Shown: positions 60,945-64,000 of the stretch, in pieces | Numbering within the stretch: the first letter of the stretch is position 1 | Layout: the number at the start of each line of letters is the position of its first letter | Assembly: GCF_002327105.1 (NCBI RefSeq) | Contig: NZ_CP023406.1 | Span: 434,001 to 498,000 of the forward strand | Direction of reading: 5' to 3' | Origin: Luteimonas chenhongjianii | GTDB lineage: Bacteria; Pseudomonadota; Gammaproteobacteria; Xanthomonadales; Xanthomonadaceae | DNA length: 64,000 bases | Notes under the pieces: generated by a model | Databases searched by the model: none | Told to the model about the DNA's origin: nothing | The model's input: only the letters and a program-made list of their open reading frames with translations | Program-made: the position numbers and the translations under genes

Positions 60945-61952
60945 TCAGGTGACGGTCATGTACCTGACTTGCGAATTTTTCAGGCGGATGAGTCCGTCGT
61001 GAAGGGAAACCCTGGGGACATAGCCGAAATCGCGCGTCGCCGGCGCCATGTCGTACCAGTGCGTGGTGCTGAGCTGCTCGGCCAGGAAACGCGTCATCGG
61101 CGGTTCCCCGGACAGGCGCAGCACGGGCCACACCGCTTCGCAGATCGCGCCGATCGCATATGCCACGCCGAACGGCACCGTCCTGTCGACCTGCGGCGCG
61201 CCGGCCGCGGCCAGCAGCGCATTGACGATCTCGCGCACCGTCGTCGGTTCGCCATTGCTGATGAAGTACGCGCGGCCGGCGCAGGCGGCGCCGGGCGCCA
61301 GATGCGCGAATGCGTCGAAGTGCGCCTGCGCGGCGTTGTCGATGTACGTGGTGTCGATGCGGTTCTCGCCGTTGCCGACGAAGCGCAGACGGCCGGCCTT
61401 GGCGCGCTCGACCAGACGCGGCAGCAACTGCTGGTCACCAGGCCCCCAGATCAGCCGCGGACGCAATGCGACCGTCGCGAGCGTCGCATCGTTGGCCGCG
61501 AGCACCGCCTGTTCGGCGATCTTCTTGGTGGTCGCGTATGGCGCCTTGAAGTGTTCGCCGTATGGCACGGTTTCGGCCGTGCCGCCTTCGACCGGATGCG
61601 TCGCGCGATGGGTCACGCTGGGCGTGGAGGTATAGACCAGGCGCCCGATGCCGTGCGCCCGGCAGGCATCGAGCACGTTCTGCGTGCCGAGCACGTTGGC
61701 CCGGTGGTAGCTCTCGTAACTCCCCCAGGCGCCGGCCTTGGCCGCGTTGTGGAAGATCGCGTCCATGCCCCGCGCTGCATTGGCCACGGCCGCGCCATCG
61801 GCGAGATCGCCGCGCACCTGGCGCACGCCGATCGCGTCGAGTTCCGGATAGTGGCCGCGGTTGAAGCTGGTGACATCAAAGCCGCGCTCGACCAGGCCGC
61901 GACACAGCGCCTGCCCGAGGAACCCGCCGCCGCCGGTGACGAGAAGTTTCAT
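60945..61952 (-). CDS. oleD: 2-alkyl-3-oxoalkanoate reductase OleD (extended SDR)
   Basis: The 335-aa NAD(P)-dependent reductase has the Rossmann motif [38 protein letters not shown], the catalytic YATTKKIAE (Tyr-x3-Lys) and [11 protein letters not shown]. Adjacent to oleC, it should reduce the beta-keto acid made by OleA in long-chain olefin synthesis. Start ATG 61952 overlaps the oleC stop as ATGA. A steroid-dehydrogenase-like role cannot be excluded from sequence alone, but context favours OleD. Confidence 0.88.
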   Translation of the reverse strand: MKLLVTGGGGFLGQALCRGLVERGFDVTSFNRGHYPELDAIGVRQVRGDLADGAAVANAARGMDAIFHNAAKAGAWGSYESYHRANVLGTQNVLDACRAHGIGRLVYTSTPSVTHRATHPVEGGTAETVPYGEHFKAPYATTKKIAEQAVLAANDATLATVALRPRLIWGPGDQQLLPRLVERAKAGRLRFVGNGENRIDTTYIDNAAQAHFDAFAHLAPGAACAGRAYFISNGEPTTVREIVNALLAAAGAPQVDRTVPFGVAYAIGAICEAVWPVLRLSGEPPMTRFLAEQLSTTHWYDMAPATRDFGYVPRVSLHDGLIRLKNSQVRYMTVT

Positions 61953-63622
61953 GCGATCTCCTGTGTGCGTTTTGCCGCCCACACGGCCAGCGCCTCACGG
62001 CCGATCTTCGCGTTGTGGCGGATGTCGACCGGGAACCCCGGATGGAACAGCACGCGCTCGATGCGCGCGGTATGCACATGGCCTTCGCCGATGTGCCGCA
62101 GCTCGTCGGCGATGCGCGCGTGCTCGCGCTTGGCGATGCCGGCGCGCAGTTCCACACACAGCACCGGCGTCTGCCGGCCCGCGGGGCCGACACCGACCAG
62201 CGCGGTGCGGCGTACTTCGGGATGCACGTTGAACACCGGCTCGACCTGTTCGGTGCACAGGGTCCCCTCGGCGGTCACGACGCGATGGCCCTTGCGGCCG
62301 CAGAACCACAGCCGGCCTTCCGCATCGAAATAGCCGAGGTCGCCCATGCGGTGGACGATGCGCGTGCTGCCGTCAGGCAACGTCTCGGTGATTTTCGCCA
62401 GCCGCGTCTGCGCGTCGCGGTTGAAATAGGTATCGGTGGCGCTGGGCCCGGCGACGGTGATCTCCCCGACCTGCGCGCCGGGCACGCACCGTGCGTCGGA
62501 CCAGACCGGAATCGCGCCGTCGTCGACGCGGATGATCCGCACCTCGTTCGGCGGCACCGGTCGGCCGACGCAGGTGCCGGCGCCCTGTTCGGTGCGCGTG
62601 CGCAGTTCCAGCAGTTCGCGGCCCTCGACCACCGCCACCGGCAGGCACTCGGTGGCGCCGTAGGGCGTCCAGAAGCGCGCATCGCCCGGCAGCAGCTCGA
62701 GAATCCTCGCGACCGTGTCCGGCGGCACCGGCGCGCCGGCCGAGGTCACCCGGCGCAGCGTCGGCAGCGGCCTGCCGTCCTTCGCAAGCACGCCCATCAG
62801 CGCCGGCGACCCGAACAGCTGGTCCACGCCAAAGCGTGCGATCGCCGCATGCAGCTTGTCGGGATCGGCATTCGCCGGGCGGGTGGGATCCATGTCCGGG
62901 ATGATCGAGGTGAGCCCGAGCGCGGGATCGAACAACGCGAACGGCGGGAACGTCGGCAGGTCGATGCCGCCGGCGGCAATGCCGAATGCGCCACGCAACA
63001 TGTCGATCTGGGCAACGAAATGCCGGTGGCGATAGACCACGCCCTTTGGCACGCCGGTCGAGCCGCTGGTGAAGAGGATCGCGGCGACATCGTCGGCCTG
63101 CGTCGCGGCCAACTGTGGCCCGGCGCCCGCGCCGGCGCGTTCCACCTGCGCCAGCGTGGCATCGGCCAGCCACGCGCGGTGACCGGTGGTGATGCGGATA
63201 CGCGCCGATTTCGCCCAGCCCAGCAGCGTGCGCGCGAACTGCGCCAGCGGAATGCCGATGAACGCCTGCGCCTGGGCTTCATCCAGGCACTGCTTGAGTG
63301 CGCGCCTGTCGATGCCCGGGTCCACCAGCACCGGCACCGCGCCGGCCTTGAACAGCGCGAACATCAACAGGAAGAACTCGGGTGTGGGGCGGACCATCAG
63401 CACCGCGCGCGTGCCGCGGACGATGCCGCGCCGGGCGAGGCCGGCGGCGATCGCATCGCTGCGTGCGTCCAGCGCGGCATAGGTCAGTGCATGCGCCTCG
63501 CCGTAGCGGCCGTCGGGGCCGGGACAACGCATCGCGATCCGGTCGGGTCGCTCGCGCGCGAGCCGCGGCAGGGCTGCGGCGATGTTGACCGCGTCCGCGG
63601 CCGGGGAGATGGGTGCTTGCAT
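61949..63622 (-). CDS. oleC: olefin beta-lactone synthetase OleC (AMP-binding enzyme)
   Basis: The 557-aa ANL-superfamily protein has the AMP-binding loop [31 protein letters not shown], and [24 protein letters not shown]. The C-terminal domain ends near [13 protein letters not shown] with the conserved Lys. OleC converts 2-alkyl-3-hydroxyalkanoates to beta-lactones, which OleB decarboxylates to olefins. oleD follows with a 4-bp overlap; oleA and oleB are not in the window. ATG 63622 begins just before the family-typical N-terminus. Confidence 0.9.
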   Translation of the reverse strand: MQAPISPAADAVNIAAALPRLARERPDRIAMRCPGPDGRYGEAHALTYAALDARSDAIAAGLARRGIVRGTRAVLMVRPTPEFFLLMFALFKAGAVPVLVDPGIDRRALKQCLDEAQAQAFIGIPLAQFARTLLGWAKSARIRITTGHRAWLADATLAQVERAGAGAGPQLAATQADDVAAILFTSGSTGVPKGVVYRHRHFVAQIDMLRGAFGIAAGGIDLPTFPPFALFDPALGLTSIIPDMDPTRPANADPDKLHAAIARFGVDQLFGSPALMGVLAKDGRPLPTLRRVTSAGAPVPPDTVARILELLPGDARFWTPYGATECLPVAVVEGRELLELRTRTEQGAGTCVGRPVPPNEVRIIRVDDGAIPVWSDARCVPGAQVGEITVAGPSATDTYFNRDAQTRLAKITETLPDGSTRIVHRMGDLGYFDAEGRLWFCGRKGHRVVTAEGTLCTEQVEPVFNVHPEVRRTALVGVGPAGRQTPVLCVELRAGIAKREHARIADELRHIGEGHVHTARIERVLFHPGFPVDIRHNAKIGREALAVWAAKRTQEIA

Positions 63623-63701
63623 CGGCGAGAGGATACCGGGCCGCCGCACGCGCACGGCCGGGGACGGACTAGGATGGCCGCTTTCCCGCACGGACACCGC
63701 C

Positions 63702-64000
63702 ATGCGCGTTCCCCGCTTCCCCGCTCCGCTGCTGCTCGTCCTGATGCTCTCCTTGTGGCTGCCGGGCTGTGCCAGCGCCGGCAAGCAGCGCAGCGCCCTC
63801 GAGAGCGCGCAGCATGCATGGTCGTCGGCGGTGCGCTGGAACGATCTGCACGGCGCCTGGCAACTGGTCGATCCGGAGTACCGCACCGCGAATCCGGCGA
63901 ACGCGCTGGACTTCGAACGCTACGCCCAGGTCCAGGTGACCGGTTATCGCGAGGTCGGTGGCCAAGCCGGGCCGGACGAGGCACTGCGCGAGATCCAGAT
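63702..64000 (+). CDS. lipoprotein of unknown function, truncated by the window end
   Basis: ATG 63702 opens a frame that runs off the window. The first 23 residues form a lipoprotein signal (LLLVLMLSLWLPGCAS, lipidated Cys near 23). The mature part begins GKQRSALESAQHAWSSAVRWNDLHGAWQLVDP. The spacing W...W.D...AW.LVDP and later FERYAQVQVTGY resembles small outer-membrane lipoproteins of xanthomonads, but I cannot name the family. It is divergent from oleC. Confidence 0.7.
   Translation, partial: MRVPRFPAPLLLVLMLSLWLPGCASAGKQRSALESAQHAWSSAVRWNDLHGAWQLVDPEYRTANPANALDFERYAQVQVTGYREVGGQAGPDEALREIQ

Overview
The window is very GC-rich, dense, bacterial chromosomal DNA. The gene content fits a gammaproteobacterium of the Xanthomonadaceae, in the Lysobacter/Luteimonas/Xanthomonas range. 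The main reasons are a split biotin operon (bioB..bioF..bioH-bioC), gpmI-envC-ctpA, ubiA and ubiJ-ubiB, an oleC-oleD pair, a fused indolepyruvate oxidoreductase, XAC2610-like/GH19 immunity-effector genes, and abundant short palindromic repeats of the CCCTCACCCC...GGGAGAGGGG type. I see no insertion sequence, prophage or CRISPR array. The species assignment is inference; no rRNA lies in the window.

Layout. 0.1-1.7 kb: a GAF/degenerate histidine-kinase protein and a possible 62-aa ORF. 1.8-7.1 kb: a six-gene minus-strand biotin operon (bioB, small membrane protein, bioF, DMT transporter, bioH, bioC) in which every junction overlaps. 7.2-11.2 kb: comF-like gene, ubiA, galE, crcB, tRNA-Arg(CCG). 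11.2-18.3 kb: gpmI-envC-ctpA, with envC and ctpA separated by about 1.9 kb of palindromic repeats and a DUF559 nuclease-fold gene whose C-terminus is itself repeat-encoded. 18.4-24.3 kb: a beta-solenoid-like secreted protein, a lipoprotein/zinc-protease pair, an M28 lipoprotein peptidase with a clear terminator, MAPEG, a HAD phosphatase and a Pro-rich lipoprotein. 24.5-27.7 kb: egtB-egtD (ergothioneine), DUF3253 and DUF938. 27.8-32.4 kb: indolepyruvate oxidoreductase and a TPR protein. 32.8-37.4 kb: a minus-strand block of two toxin-immunity-like pairs (lipase/ankyrin lipoprotein; GH19 lysozyme/XAC2610-like lipoprotein) plus one more candidate lipoprotein. 37.6-43.1 kb: gamma-glutamyltransferase and a run of secreted proteins of unknown function, including tandem paralogues. 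43.1-48.5 kb: AAA ATPase, ParA-like ATPase, SixA, YceI and a phospholipase D lipoprotein. 48.6-49.3 kb: three tandem small genes (47, 51 and 53 aa) with a shared C-terminal PxRFR[IV] motif behind an operator-like promoter; this is the most intriguing unexplained locus. 49.4-58.1 kb: thioesterase, PlsC acyltransferase, YheT hydrolase, TPR/sulfotransferase-like protein, PEBP protein, META/DUF4377 lipoprotein, two VOC proteins and an ECF42-like sigma factor. 58.3-64 kb: ubiJ-ubiB, DUF1328, oleC-oleD, and the 5' part of a lipoprotein gene cut by the window edge.

A recurring GCTACAAT extended -10 motif marks several transcription units (tRNA-Arg, gpmI, indolepyruvate oxidoreductase, two TPR genes, ubiJ). 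It helps choose the gpmI start. All functional names come from reading motifs by eye; no database search was run.
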